Counted from the stretch's first letter, positions 1 to 12,543 are shown. The stretch is DNA of 64,000 bases from Acanthacorydalis orientalis (GCA_034766995.1 CM068314.1:14680201-14744200), one strand, 5' to 3'. A program made the numbers and translations. The notes: generated by a model not told the origin, from the letters alone.

Positions 1-560
1 TTCTATACATACGAGAAGTGGCTGAAAATTTAAAGCCAGGTACTCATAACTCAGTTTGTATAAAATGTTTCGATCAAAGTCTCGCCTGTTCAATCCATGT
101 TGTCACAAGTGGCTGAAAATTTTGTATAGGAACTTAATTTTTTATTAGTTCCGAGACATTTGTATGAGACAAAAAAAAAAGAAAAAAGCTTAGAAAAAAG
201 TCTTTCAAACCACGTATTTATTTCATAAGATAATAACCAGTATTGTCAATACGTTTTTGTCAATTTACAACAGTTTATCCGTTCTGTGAGCGAATAAAGC
301 TGGTGTTGTTTCTCCAGTGAATTCTTCATGATAGTTTTAACGTGAATGTTACAGCTAAAGTATCTTCTCTTGAGACTATTTTTTAGTACTAGAAATAACA
401 AGAAATTGGATGGTGTCAGATTGGGATTGTAAGAAGGATGTGGGAGGACATCAAATTTGTTTTATTTCGAGGATTTCTGAACGAGCTTTGAAATGTGTAG
501 TTTTGCATGGATATGATAAAGTATAGTTAGGTCATGAACAAATATTGTCTGGAGAAACAT
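1..560 (-). mobile_element. decayed mariner transposase C-terminal half and 3' tail
   Basis: Read on the minus strand from about 545 down to 230, broken frames resemble the end of a mariner (DD34D) transposase. The best block is FDVLPHPSYNPNLTPSNF, matching the family signature around the third catalytic aspartate, followed by LLFLVLKNSLKRRYFS. Upstream, HAKLHISKLVQ matches the HDNARPH-type second catalytic block. Both catalytic positions visible are lost: the Asp after the His of block two is not present, and PSD reads PSN. An in-frame stop separates the blocks. Bases 1-230 are probably the 3' untranslated tail. In it the 16-mer AAGTGGCTGAAAATTT occurs twice, at 16-31 and 107-122 (period 91). 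The element runs off the left edge, so its 3' inverted repeat is not seen. It cannot encode an active enzyme. Confidence 0.75.
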
Positions 561-561
561 A

Positions 562-564
<3 letters not shown>

Positions 565-604
<40 letters not shown>
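565..604. repeat. (TA)n microsatellite
   Basis: An uninterrupted TA array of 20 units sits just beyond the transposase remnant, as many other elements in this window do. Confidence 0.97.
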
Positions 605-609
<5 letters not shown>

Positions 610-991
610 TTATATTTGAATTTAATTTTCCATTTAAAATGTATTTTTGTACATTTCATGATTTTTATTTTGATACTTTACATTCATCACAAATAATAAT
701 TGAAATTGCTGTACAACGATAAAATTTGAATTGTATGATTTATTTTTAGTGAAGACATTTTAATCAATTTCAATTCGAGAAATTTTGTTGTTGCTGGACC
801 AACATAAAGCCATTTTCTCAATTTCAAATTGGGAAAATATATAAACAATAGAAAATAATTGCAAGTGAAACAACAAGAAATCAAGGAAAGTTTCTGTTGA
901 TTCAACGTTATTATATTTTTCTTCTACTTAAACCTTGCAAGAGCTGTGAGTTTCTATATAAAACTTTTAGCACATTCCCGTACATTAAAAA
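605..991. other. AT-rich stretch, nothing recognised
   Basis: No exon borders, element ends or repeats were recognised. The only open frame (72 codons, minus) has no coding character. Confidence 0.6.
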
Positions 992-1120
992 TTAGGTATA
1001 ATTAGTAATAATTCGGTATCTTCATGGTAAATCAATCACAACTTTGTTTACAATTATAATTGATTCTTGTGGTTTTAGGATTTTTTAAGTGCCAACCTTA
1101 ACATTTAAAAACACGATGTA
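992..1120 (+). mobile_element. family B mariner-derived MITE, 5' end fragment
   Basis: It begins TTAGGTATAATTAGTAATAA, then TCAATCACAACTTTG and a block reading TTTTAGGATTTTTTAAGTG. These follow in the same order as in the family B copies at 28417 and 29076. The internal region and the far end are missing, so this is a truncated, old copy. Confidence 0.6.
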
Positions 1121-1309
1121 TTTTTTTACGTTTCATGTTTTTTTTTAAATTGCAAATACTGTACAGTTATCGTATTTAAGTTATAAGAATTATTCTTATG
1201 GAAGAAATATTAATGAATTTTTAAATGTGAAAAATATTTTTGAATACACAGATAATTTTTTCATTAATGAAAAACAGTATGTGAAAAGAAATAAAACAAA
1301 AATATATCA

Positions 1310-1316
<7 letters not shown>

Positions 1317-1359
<43 letters not shown>
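1317..1359. repeat. (TA)n microsatellite
   Basis: About 21 perfect AT units. Confidence 0.97.
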
Positions 1360-1364
<5 letters not shown>

Positions 1365-2139
1365 TAATTTTTTAGGAGAATAAAAACGTTACAGATTTTT
1401 CTGTCAATAATTAAAAAAAGTATCACAAAATTTCAAAGTAAAACTACAAAGTTATTTCGGAAAGTGGCAAATAATTCTATTGTATTTTGCAACTGACATG
1501 TTTATTTATCACTAGACATGATGTGAGTTATTTTAAAACAGAATAAAAAAAAACAATTTTATATTAAGTGCAGACTATTATATTCTGACACAAACTAGAA
1601 TTCATTTTATTTTCAACTCAGATAAAAAGTTCGTTTGGCAATGTACCACAATTTCGATTTAACGTTCAGTTGTATCAATGTTGTGAAATGATTAAAAATA
1701 ATCGAAGAAATAATCATCACAAATATATATTGATATAAATGTACTTCTTTCTGTTTATGTAAAAAAATTTTATGCAAAAAAAACTAGTTTCTAATCAATG
1801 TTATTTTATTCTAATTAACATAACTTGTAATTATATACACAGAAAACACAATCGTTTTAGTAATTTAAAACATTTGTGATTTGCATTCACGGCTACTTTT
1901 AATCGCATTAATTTTAATAAGCGTACGTATACATTTCATTATCACAAGATGTAATTATATACCTTTATAATTTGATACCTCAATGTGACTGATTTAAAGA
2001 AAGTCTGAAATATAACATTTTTAATTTCAATCTATATATTTTTTAATCTAGTATTATTTAAATATGTATTGAAAATCTATGTTCGTTCATGATTATCAAT
2101 TTTTTATTCCGTAAATTTAATTTTATACGAAAGGAAGAT
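1360..2139. other. AT-rich stretch, nothing recognised
   Basis: Low-complexity intron-like DNA. No exon, element end or RNA gene was recognised on either strand. Confidence 0.6.
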
Positions 2140-2310
2140 AAAAAGTTGATGTGACAATGGATAAAGCGCTGGTTTTATATAATAAATGTTTCGAATTCGA
2201 GGCAATGAACTTAAAGAAAAATCAGCTCAATCCGTAACTTGTCACATTCAACACCCAAGTAGCTGATTCTGTACCCGATTGTAATTCTAAAGGGAAAGAT
2301 AAAATAAATA
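2140..2310 (+). repeat. probable tRNA-derived SINE
   Basis: GTGACAATGGATAAAGCGC (about 2151-2169) resembles an A box for RNA polymerase III, and TTTCGAATTCGAGG (2189-2202) resembles a B box (consensus GGTTCGAATCC). They are spaced as in a tRNA head. The next 100 bases are more complex than the surroundings and end in an A-rich tail (AAAGATAAAATAAATA). No tRNA cloverleaf can be drawn, so a functional tRNA is unlikely. I see no second copy in this window, so the SINE call rests on the box motifs and tail. Confidence 0.5.
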
Positions 2311-3035
2311 TTGGTTTTTATATTACTGTTCTTGCTTAGACGTTCAACAAATCAATACTTTTTACACTGAAATTCGGTTTAGTGTTCCATTTTATACTGA
2401 ACACGACAAAAACTGAGTTTATTGTTTGTTTTAAATATCTGAAATTTCAATATTCATAATCACTTTTTTAGTAATTTTAAACCTAATACTGTTTCAGATA
2501 TAATTTTTTCACTCGCCCCATATAAAATCATTTTTTAAATTTCAGATTTTTCTTTTCTTTAGCGTTTGATGGATGAGTATGACTACAGCTTCAAATCTTT
2601 AAATAATTATATAAAAAGGATAGTTAATTATAAATTGAATGAAAAATATCTTTCAATCTTTTTAAATTACCTTTTATATTTTTGAAAAACGCATTATTTT
2701 TTTAATATTCACATTAAATCTTTATACAGTTATTTTACTGAAATATACGTTAACTTTTTTAAAAAAAAAGTATCTAAGAGAACTAATAAATATTTCTCTG
2801 CATTTACAAATATGAAATAATGCAACATTTATATTAATCTGTCATACATATGAATAAATTAATGTATAATGAAAAGAAATTCATTTCAGAAGAAAATACA
2901 GGAAGTGAAATGAAGAGATCTGATAATATATTAGCATCTCGGACATCTCTATAAAAGCTGAACGTCTAAAGTGAGAATAGGCTAATAAGGTAAATAGAAA
3001 TCATGATGAATTGTAGAAATAGGAAATATGAGCAC

Positions 3036-3038
<3 letters not shown>

Positions 3039-3090
<52 letters not shown>
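3039..3090. repeat. (TA)n microsatellite
   Basis: 26 perfect AT units, about 220 bases before a family D element. Confidence 0.97.
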
Positions 3091-3092
<2 letters not shown>

Positions 3093-3309
3093 GTGAAGAT
3101 GGTAAATAGAAAGGAGATTTTTGATTTGTAAGCAGTACATTGGGATTCATGTTAATGTAAGAAAAGATAATGTCATGTTTTATCTTTGAACAGTTCGTTG
3201 CACTTTTGCTTATATTCGTTTCTTTTAATTGTATTCGCACTCTTTCTTTAACCAACTACAATAAAGATTTAATTTTTATATCAAATATGAAATTTGACAT
3301 TATATATAC

Positions 3310-3500
3310 GGTGATTAAATTTATGCTTCCACATGGAAGTATTAAAATGAGGCGTATGGGTTAGAAAAGTAATTTTATTGTTTAGTTAGTGTTTTAGTTC
3401 TATTCAATACTAAAATACAACTCAACTAAAATACTAAATGGGGGATAACATGTTTTTTTTAATAGTTTCTTGGGAAACGCCTAAGTTGAATCACCCTATA
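3310..3500. mobile_element. family D short inverted-repeat MITE, copy 1
   Basis: The left end reads GGTGATTAAATTTATGCTTCC and the right end ACGCCTAAGTTGAATCACC, which is its inverted complement. Inside is the family core ACTCAACTAAAATACTAAAT followed by ATAACATG, shared with the copies at 17573 and 46386. It is flanked by short TATATA tracts. There is no coding capacity, and the autonomous parent is unknown. Confidence 0.75.
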
Positions 3501-3664
3501 TATGTGAAATATTTTAATTTCTTTTTCATAAATTATTTACTGAAAAAACTAGGCTCAAATATTTCTATCACTAAACAAAATGTTTTAACAAAATATTTTC
3601 TAAATAAATTTTCAATTTACTTAGAAAAAAATATATAAAAGACATACAAAATGATTAAAAACAG

Positions 3665-3947
3665 AGAACACATTTTGAAACATAATTTTTTTACAAATAA
3701 ATTATTTTTTCATCCCACAATTTATAAAAATATCTTAATTTAATAAAAGTTTAGTAAATGATTATGGATCATTTTCGATTGTTACTCGAACGCATTTCGA
3801 TGACAATAATTCTCAGCCCGATAAAGTAGAGAAATGATCATTTTGAATTCGAAATTTTTTTTGTAGTTTATGTGATGGAAAAATAAGTTATTTGTGAAAG
3901 TAAATTTAGCCACAGTGTCAGAATTGTGCTGTGACAAAATGAAAAAT
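3665..3947. mobile_element. family C long-inverted-repeat MITE
   Basis: The left arm (3690-3835) contains AATGATTATGGATCATTTTC, then GATTGTTACTCGAACGCATT. The right arm ends GTGAAAGTAAATTTAGCCAC then AGTGTCAGAATTG, the family terminus. The arms are inverted copies of each other but diverged, and the right arm is shortened. See the 54260 copy for the full structure. Confidence 0.7.
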
Positions 3948-4319
3948 GATTATAGTGAACGATATACAAGTGTAATAATTTTAACGATTTAAATAAATTG
4001 TAATTTAATATAAAAATGAAACCAAAAAAATGAATACAAATTTCTATTCATTAACCTATTTTTGAACATGGATTCTTTATTAAATTGTACCGAAATGTTT
4101 TTCATTATTTAATTCATGACTATTTCCCTATTCATCTCCATGTACAGAAACTGCTTTTTTAAGTAAAAGTAGAAAGTACTATAATATTTAACAGTCGGTA
4201 TTCAAGTTTACTTTTAATAGTACTTATGAGATTTGGCCTAGACTTTCATAGCAATACAAAGAATTTGATATTACGTTCAAAGTATCTCAAAACTGGATCA
4301 ATAAGGTAATGAAAGTAAC

Positions 4320-4640
4320 ATTAAAGTTCACAGATCTCGTTCGCGCGCGAATACGTCGAGGAATGATAATTTCCATTAAAATTATCTACGGTATTAATCA
4401 TACATGAGTACATTACCAGAATACTAAACCATTGACATAAATGCATCGCATTTTATTACATCGTATCGCTGGATCGGCATCTATTTATATGCTCGTCTAC
4501 TTATCGAGACCAGCGTCAATTAGTTAATGTTAATTTCAGTTGCAGAACGAGTAATATGAAACTATGTATCCGAGTATGCAAATAAATGGACTGCAGTGTT
4601 GTGTAGAAATTGGACTCGATGAGATATAAAAAGAAGAGTG
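4320..4640. promoter_or_regulatory. higher-complexity island, possible enhancer
   Basis: Compared with the neighbouring AT-simple DNA this block is richer in CpG (TTCGCGCGCGAATACGTCGA near 4339) and non-repetitive. It holds an octamer ATGCAAAT at 4576-4583 and several TAAT-type homeodomain motifs (GTCAATTAGTTAATG). No splice borders or open frame make it an exon. Regulatory function is inference from composition only. Confidence 0.3.
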
Positions 4641-4749
4641 GATGAATAAACAAGAAATATAAATTTTTATCTCGTACATATATTTAAAACGTTGACTTTA
4701 ATCTTTGTATAGTGTTAAAAGTAATATATTAAGGAAATGTACGACTAGC

Positions 4750-5010
4750 TCAAGACTTAAGTGTCCGCATGTCGATGATCAAACGCGGATAACTTTTGAA
4801 CCACTGGATATTTTTTAAATATTTTTTTTAATTTGTATTCAGCAAAGATGTGTCTACAAAAGACTATAAACTTTTGTTATATTTTTGGCGGCTACCGCAC
4901 AATTCAAGACTTGAGTGTCCACATTTCGATGATTGGGTCAGGATAACTTTTGAACTACCGGATATTTTTTAAATACTTTTTTTGTTCAGCAAAGAATTGT
5001 TTACAAATAT
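4750..5010. repeat. imperfect tandem duplication, period 154
   Basis: TCAAGACTTAAGTGTCCGCA at 4750 recurs as TCAAGACTTGAGTGTCCACA at 4904. Both are followed by TTCGATGAT-like sequence, GGATAACTTTTGAAC, GGATATTTTTTAAATA and TTCAGCAAAG. Two units are visible with clear divergence, so the duplication is old. No known element family was recognised. Confidence 0.8.
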
Positions 5011-5998
5011 TTGTCAATCAGATATTTTTCAATTTTTGAAAAAAAAAGGAAAAATCGTACAATTTTGACAAAAGTTAAAATTTGGCTCTGTTTAAATTCA
5101 CATAACTTAATTTCGAATAATTAAAAGAAAACAATAAAATTCATCTAGTGGTTCTTGAAAAAATCCAGGCCTAAAGTTTTTACTCAAAAGATAGATTTGG
5201 TTGTCACTTTGAAATTTAATCAATTACTAAGTCTTATGTTAGGGATTGTCTCACTTTGAAATGTGTACATGTGAAATAAACATTTCATCTCTTTTCAAAG
5301 ACTCCATTTTCAATTTTTGAAACAGCGAAGATAAATCTGTGCAATGTATCTAGTTCTTGATTTTTTTTTCTTTGAGAAAATATCCTTACATATTCTTTTA
5401 CTACTGTTTTATTAGCTTATGCTGCACGAATAATACAAAATGACTGATTTCTTTTAATAGACATTCCAACTTACTATCAAATCGATTAATAATCGAATAG
5501 TAACATGTCAATTATTACTTAGGTTGTAAAGTTTGTAAAAATCCACATTTATTAAGTAATCTCTGCGATCAGATGTTTTTTTTATAATCTTACTTTAGAT
5601 TTTAAAATAAACAGAAATTAAACCGACACGAATGCTAAATTTGACAAACATATCTATCAGCGGCTAATTAAATTCTTTTACTGTGGAATTTTTCATTTTC
5701 TGTTTGTAATATTTCCAACCGATGTGTATATATCAGGTAATATACGAGACATGTACACATGACTTTACTATAAAATACAAGTATATATTATTGATGTCAA
5801 TAACACGTCATTCAATGCCATTACTAGTTGCATGGCATGTAATGAAATACATTCTCAGTATAATTAGATTATTATTTTAATTAGATTACATCTTAGTCAA
5901 ACAATTAAAGCTCTAATGCAAGAGAGAAACGCATTACATATTTTGCTAAAGGTCGTTCTAGCTTACCGTCGAATGTATGGTTATGTTCATAATTTATA
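5011..5998. other. AT-rich stretch, nothing recognised
   Basis: Moderately complex between 5640 and 5990, but without exon borders, element ends or RNA genes that I can support. Confidence 0.5.
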
Positions 5999-6452
5999 AT
6001 TAAGTGTACAAATTCAATGCTTTTATTATTTAAAATGAATGTTTACAGAAAAATGGAATACATTTCAATCCATAAAATATCCGCCATTGTTTTGTATAAC
6101 TTTGCTCTGTCTATCGGGTAAGTGACGAATTCCCTGTCGAAAAAAAGACGACGGTTTTAGTGGATGAAACCGTAACGCATTTTCGGATCTCTTCCAGTGT
6201 TTTAGAATTTATTGCATGTTTTATTATGTTACAAAACTTTCCAACAAAGTTGAAAAAATCATTACCGCAGTTTTGGCAGCATTTTCTTCAACCGGAATGC
6301 AAAAAGGCTGCAATACTTATATAATATGTTGCTTTACAAACGCCATCATGTTCACTACTGTTTTGTGAGGTTATGCCAACTGATTAGCTAAGATACTACT
6401 ACTTTACTTTTATAAAAATAACTCTATTGAACCAAACAGAATATGTAATAAT
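5999..6452 (-). mobile_element. family B mariner-derived MITE
   Basis: The left end (TTAAGTGTACAAATTCAATG, then AAAATGAATGTTTACAG) and the body align base for base with the copies at 17031 and 53136. The transposase remnant reads on the minus strand. CCGAAAATGCGTTACGGTTT joins the N-terminal part to the C-terminal part across the family's shared deletion. The right end is eroded (ACTCTATTGAACCAAACAGA) and its outer repeat is unclear. It is non-coding. Confidence 0.75.
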
Positions 6453-8265
6453 AAAATGCGAATTCGTATAACATAAAATATCTTTCAATTCGCAAGTGAA
6501 ATTTATCACAATTAACAGAATTATTAGATCGCGAAAAAATATTTGAAAAATAATTGAAGCCCATGTGACATTTCATATAATACTTTCTAATAGTGTAATT
6601 GTATTACAGTATGCAAAAAAAATATAAAAAAATAAAACTAAACAATATAACATTTTTTTAATGTTTATGTAATCTACAAATCGTGCTAAATTCTGCTATG
6701 ATTTTTTTACCTGTTAAATACGTTTATTTATTTTTTGGAGAAATTATTTTTTAGTTCATAAACAAATAGAAAAATATTTAGAAAGTTAAATAAAACATTT
6801 TTATTTTTCTAACTGTTTTTATATGTTATCTGTACTCGATCATTAATTTTTATAATTGTGTGAAAATTAAAACAGAACGGCGCAGAAATCAATTAATATA
6901 AATCAATTATTGATAAAATTGTACATTTATTTCTATAGATATTTTAATGTAAAAGTAATTTCGTACGTTTCAAAAAGACAAAGTTATTATTTTGTAATTT
7001 TTCCGATAGACGAATGATGAAAAACATACACAACATAGAAATAGCATTTAAAATTTAACTAAAACCTCTGATATTTCTATATTTCATTTTAATAATTTAT
7101 ACTGATCGATTCCTGATCTATCCATATAAATGTATATTTTACTGATGACATGTAATAAATGAAAGAAATTGTATTAATAAAAAATAGTATATGCGAGATT
7201 TAAAAATATAATTGCTGTAATTATAAGAATAATGAAATTTAATTTTTCTGTATATAAAACCATAGAGAAGAATGCTCTACTTAACTTTAAACGATATTAT
7301 TTTCAAAATTGCTCGACACCAATTAATAAAACGTAACATTTATTACCAGCTAGGAAATTTCTCACTTAGAAAGAGAAATGGGAGAATAAGCTTTCCGGGA
7401 AATGAAAATATTTAGTCAACTTAATAATTGTCTCTTTTAAGCTATTTTTTTCGATGCAAAATATTCTCTTTGAATTTAATTAAACATTTTAATTCAAATT
7501 GACTTTTATTCCGAACAATACATTAAACAATTTATTAAAAAAGTTATAGATAAAATTGGTATTAAATTACAATAAAAGTGAAAAAAAAATGAAATGAATG
7601 AAATTATTTTAACATAACTGATACAGAGAATATCATCTGGACACCATATTGCAAATATTTAAGACACACTTCTTAATACTTTCTTAAAATTATCACTCAC
7701 ATATTAATCCAATAAAAAGAATGTACAAGTACAGAATAAATTTAAAAGAAATCGAAATATTTAATTAAGTGTTTTAATATCAATTTATCATTCTATAAAT
7801 CTTTTAATTTTAAATTTGATTCGATCGAATATAAAATTATAAATAATTGGACGAATCGTTAAATAAAGAATATTTCTCTTTACCATAGAGAACACGTTTC
7901 TTTTAATTAATTACTTAACTGTAAAATATTTTAATAACATTCTTCATATCCTTTCAAAATATCGTGAAAAGATAAAGCATTCAACGAAAGAATTAAATAA
8001 CTGACCGATTTTTTTTAAATATAATAAAGACTATAGAAAGAAGATAATTAATATGATACAAATATGTAAAACGATGAGAAGATTGAACTTTAAAAAGGGG
8101 CTCTTCAGGAAAGAAGAATCAAGACAAACCTGTAATAATCTAGATAAAATTATAAAAACAACAATAAACAAGAATATTCTCCACGATTATCATTGAAGAT
8201 ATAGAATAAAATGGAAAAAATTAACGATTACATAGTACAGAATCTGTTACAAAGTGTTGAGAGTA
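6453..8265. other. AT-rich stretch, nothing recognised
   Basis: About 1.8 kb of low-complexity A+T DNA with no exon, element end, RNA gene or long array. It is consistent with the interior of a large intron or the flank of the gene. Confidence 0.6.
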
Positions 8266-8282
8266 TCTCTCTCTCTCTCTCT

Positions 8283-8315
<33 letters not shown>
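8266..8315. repeat. (CT)n-(TA)n compound microsatellite
   Basis: CT units at 8266-8284 are followed within three bases by AT units at 8287-8315. The (TA)n next to (CT/GA)n arrangement recurs at 11.0, 12.2, 12.4, 17.8, 17.9, 19.1 and 46.3 kb. Confidence 0.95.
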
Positions 8316-8318
<3 letters not shown>

Positions 8319-8983
8319 AAACCACAATATCATTGAAAAATTTATAATTTCAAGTTAGGATCAAACTTAATATTTTAAATCTCAATCTCACTCAAACAAA
8401 CGGTGATAGAAAAATCTTATAATCAGAAAAATACATAATATAATAAGAAAATTTAAAAATAATGTAATAACAGAATTAAAGGAATAAGAAAAATACATAA
8501 TATAAATAAAACAAGTGTGGATGCAGCATAATACAATACTTTAAAAGGATAAGGGATAGATTTAAGAAATGCATAAATATTTTGCTGACTGTTTTGTGAA
8601 AAAACAATAAATATTTAAATTTTAAGTGTAAGAATTTTAAATAGATTACTTTTTATAAGAAAAATTTTAAATTATTGAAAATAATTAAGATTTTGTTTTA
8701 TATTTCAATCATTACAAAAAATTGTTAAGAGCCAATTAATCCTAATAGCCCTTATTCCTGGATCCGCTGTTCATTATTTTAAGACCAACAGTTCAATCAA
8801 ACAAGCTTGGCTGAACTGGGACTGCGTTCATTTTCCAGATAACATATTTTTTTCATTCTTAGCCTTTTAGTTTTGCTTATAGTTGATTTCCAGTATAATA
8901 ATTGTTCTAGTATTTATCAGTATCGTAGCGATTTTTTAAAAACATGAATTTCTAAATTGCCATTGTTTTTAAAGTGTGATAAT
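8316..8983. other. AT-rich stretch, nothing recognised
   Basis: Only a short complex patch at 8735-8830 stands out. No exon borders or repeats could be assigned. Confidence 0.5.
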
Positions 8984-9000
8984 AGATATATATATATATA

Positions 9001-9522
9001 TAAGGTTTGTAGAAAAATAATTGCGGTTTATGGTCTTCAAAATCATATAAATTTCTCTGTTTTTTTTAACTGTTTTAAGTGGTCCATAACTGTTGATTGA
9101 CTATAACGCCTAACTTTTGTGCAAGCTCTCGAATTATTGTGCGTGGTCTGATTCAACTAACGCCTTCAGTTGGTTATTATGAACTGAAGAAGGACACCAG
9201 CGACTTTCTTCAGTTGCATATGTTCCTTAACAGTACCTATACCAAAAGCATCGTTTAGTTTACGAGCAAGTTCTACTACTTTACCACCCGTTTTGAACTC
9301 ATACAAAAAATTGCTCTTATTTGCTTCTTTTCAATCTTTAATTCAATAGCCCAATTTGAATCAAAATTAATAATAAAACCAAAGTCAATGTTATAAAAAT
9401 ACAGACATAAAAATGCACTTAAAATGATATTAACATGAACACGATGAAATGACACCTTTATTGAAAAAATTAAGGTCAGAAATCAGAAAACAAAAACCGC
9501 AATTATTTTCCTACCAACCTAA
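9001..9522 (-). mobile_element. family A mariner deletion derivative (MITE), copy 1
   Basis: The ends are TAAGGTTTGTAGAAAAATAA and the inverted TTATTTTCCTACCAACCTAA form (its end), giving inverted repeats of about 30 bp with TA on both sides (8999-9000 and 9523-9524). On the minus strand, from about 9350, the frame starts like a mariner transposase (MEKKQIRAI, then YEFK, then AETRKLNDAFGVGTVKE). It is joined to the 3' end without any catalytic region. The same deletion point is found in the 604 bp copy at 59854. Compared with that copy, about 56 bases of the DNA-binding region are additionally missing here. A (TA)n tract abuts the left end. Confidence 0.88.
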
Positions 9523-10013
9523 TATACGAACGATCGCATCAAAATTTAAATAAAGATGATTACTAAAAATAAGAAAAAAATATGGAATTACATGTACGTT
9601 AGGCTACAAACCGTTATGATTTTTTTTTTGGTTATGTACAGCTTTAGTTTGACGGTACGACATTTTGATTCATAAGTTTGTTCGAACAAGCGACTCTTTC
9701 TAACTCAAAATTAAATTCGGATTAAGTGCGTATTTTAAATTCCAGGCTAAATTCAATTCGGTTGAGCAGGTCAGAATTTCGAATATTTGTTCTATAATTA
9801 GAATTTGAAGTTCACTTCTAATGTAATTCGAGTATTGTGTTTAAACATCGAATTGCACATTCAAAAAAATCCCAGTCCTCTAATTCTGTCTACTCGAACG
9901 GTGAAATTTCAAATACGCATGCGTATACAATTAGACATTTATCCTAGATTGTATGTGAACAAATCTTATAATTAAAATGTTGTTCACATTAATAATATTA
10001 GTATTTAATGTAC

Positions 10014-10016
<3 letters not shown>

Positions 10017-10051
<35 letters not shown>

Positions 10052-10069
10052 TTATATACATATATGCAT

Positions 10070-10150
<81 letters not shown>
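10017..10150. repeat. compound (TA)n-(CA)n-(TA)n array
   Basis: TA units (10017-10048), a broken stretch, CA units (about 10069-10088), a long TA run to 10141 and TATG repeats. The two long IYIYIY open frames over it, one on each strand, are translations of the array and not genes. Confidence 0.96.
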
Positions 10151-10152
<2 letters not shown>

Positions 10153-10379
10153 ATGTATGTACAATTTTAGGTTACAAAATTGAAAGTGACATATGAAACA
10201 CATTTGATATTAGATACATATGAACATAAATCTTTAAACAATCTCAAAAGAAAAGCGAACAATGGTCCGACTTACTATTTTCACCAAATTCCATGCACAT
10301 ACACGAGAGTTCATTTAATAATTCGAAATGTACACAATAAGAACATAAATAGTCATCAACTCTTGACATTCTTAACATT

Positions 10380-10735
10380 CGCGTGACAGATTTTCTCACT
10401 GACAGTTGTTTCCGTGCCGTGATTGTTTTGTTTTCGAGAATAGTTAATTGGCTGTTCGTTTTTTTTTCTCATACACGGTACTTTGCGTACAAGAACTTCA
10501 AATGGGCGTATAAAAAAGAAAAAGGGATACGCGCGGTACACACATCCCGTACTTAAAAATGTTTATTCAATCCACTATAAATTAAATGGGTTGCGCAATG
10601 GTGTATGTGAAAGAATTATTCTCTAAACATCCTTTTTACAATGTGTGGTCTTGTGGAGGATCAGAAAACGGATATATGTTGTCTGCCGGCGGATTTATTA
10701 CAAATGCAAATTATGCACGACGCTCATAATAAATA
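10380..10735. promoter_or_regulatory. higher-complexity island with octamer motif, possible enhancer
   Basis: A non-repetitive, CpG-containing block (GGGATACGCGCGGTACACAC at 10525). At 10704-10717 overlapping octamer-like sites read ATGCAAATTATGCA, a POU-domain type motif. Open frames on both strands are short and lack exon borders. Function is inferred only from composition and motif. Confidence 0.3.
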
Positions 10736-11020
10736 AAATATTTTATTTTAACTAAAATTTACACTAAATGAGTATTTTTTGTAACAAGAAAAATAAATAT
10801 AAACATGTAAATAGTATATGTATATGCTGTACTAAATGAGAAATTTACTAACCGACCGACCTATAAAAAACATTTGTTTTGATGGACGTAAAAGCACAGA
10901 GCTGAATCAATCGCTATAATATTTTTTTTAAAACATTTTCAATACACAACTTTTTGGAATAAAATATATTTAAATTGTAAATTAAAAAAAACATGATCTT
11001 TTTATCGCATATATTAATTT

Positions 11021-11072
11021 TCTCTCTCTCTTTCTATATATATATATATATATATACATACATACATATACA
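11021..11072. repeat. (CT)n-(TA)n-(CATA)n compound array
   Basis: CT units, TTTC, TA units and then CATA units in series. Confidence 0.93.
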
Positions 11073-12218
11073 TTTTTAAATGACAAATTTTAAAGATAAA
11101 AATTATATTGTATTTGTTATGCATACACAACAACAACAATGTGAATAAATAAAATGTCGTTTAAAAAGAAGGGTTACCGGATTACAAAACATCATAAAAA
11201 TCAACGTATATAAGCAAACTAAGAAATTCATTTTAATTATTTGTAGAGCCTTTACCGCAATGTTTACGAAATATAAAAAAGAATGTGTATAGTACAACGT
11301 TGTATTTAGAATCGTAAATATAAAAATCAAGATAACGTCTCAACAATAGCACATACATAAAAATCTAAAAATACAATAGCCCCATTTGTTTACATACACA
11401 GAAACCCCGTTCGTTCTTTTTTTACACATATAAACACATTTTTTCCATCCAATCCTGCATACTTTATCTCGTCGTTATATTATGTAACACGTATGAACGT
11501 ACACGTTTCTGTATATGGTCAAATTTTAATAGGGCCAAATGTGAGCGACCTGTTACATGTTGTCAGGAAGTAAAAAAAGTAATGTCTATTTTTTTCAGAG
11601 TAAGAATTTTATGTGTGGGCTGTAAACATAAAATAAAATTATATCTGAAGAACTAGGCTGTCGTAACAGATTCTAAATATTTTTTTTTTTTGTTACAATT
11701 TTGTTTCTTATCGAATGTGCAAGTGTGGGTTAAGTGTTTTCCAATGAAGAATAAATGTAAGCAATAAATGTCGGATTATCTAAGAACGAATGTTATTTTA
11801 AACAAATAGATTGACAACGCAATAGATATTTACATAAATTTTCAGTAGACTATTATAGACAAAAGTGAAACATTTTATGGAAAGAATAAAAATAAGTCTT
11901 TTCGGTTTTAAATGTCAGATACATTACATTTATACATTTGTTAATGTCTTAATATGGAATTTAGAAATCGATAGGAAAATGTAATACAATACTGATATGG
12001 TTTTCTGATGTACAAAAAAATATTACTTTTTTAAACAACTTGATATATTATTAATTAAGAATATGAATACTTGAATTATTGGTTTTAATACGGAAACAAT
12101 TTTAATGTTCATTTATCCAGAGTCAAAAATAATATTGTGAGAAATAATGAATTTTATTCAAACCTGACACACTGATTGACATTTTAATCATTTCTCTCTC
12201 TGTATTATCTATCTATAC

Positions 12219-12221
<3 letters not shown>
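11073..12221. other. AT-rich stretch, nothing recognised
   Basis: Includes a 75-codon minus open frame at 11103-11330 with low-complexity sequence and no sign of being coding. No element ends were seen. Confidence 0.55.
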
Positions 12222-12300
<79 letters not shown>

Positions 12301-12435
12301 TAAAAAATACGTATGTCGGATAATTTTTTGAATTTTCAAATATTTTAAATTCAAGAAAATTAAAATTAAATTAATATACTTATAATTGAAACATATTTCA
12401 TTATTGAAAAAGGCTCTCTCCCATCCCCCCTCTCT

Positions 12436-12491
<56 letters not shown>

Positions 12492-12543
12492 AGAGAGAGA
12501 GAGAGGATTAAAAAGTATGTATGTGTATAATTTTTTGAATTTT

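Noticed and set aside
2151..2205. functional tRNA gene
   Set aside because: A- and B-box-like motifs are present but no cloverleaf or acceptor stem can be formed.
10008..10203. Long IYIYIY open frames on both strands, also at 12.4, 24.1, 41.2, 42.0, 46.3, 49.1, 51.6 and 57.3 kb
   Set aside because: They are six-frame translations of (TA)n, (CA)n and (GA)n arrays.
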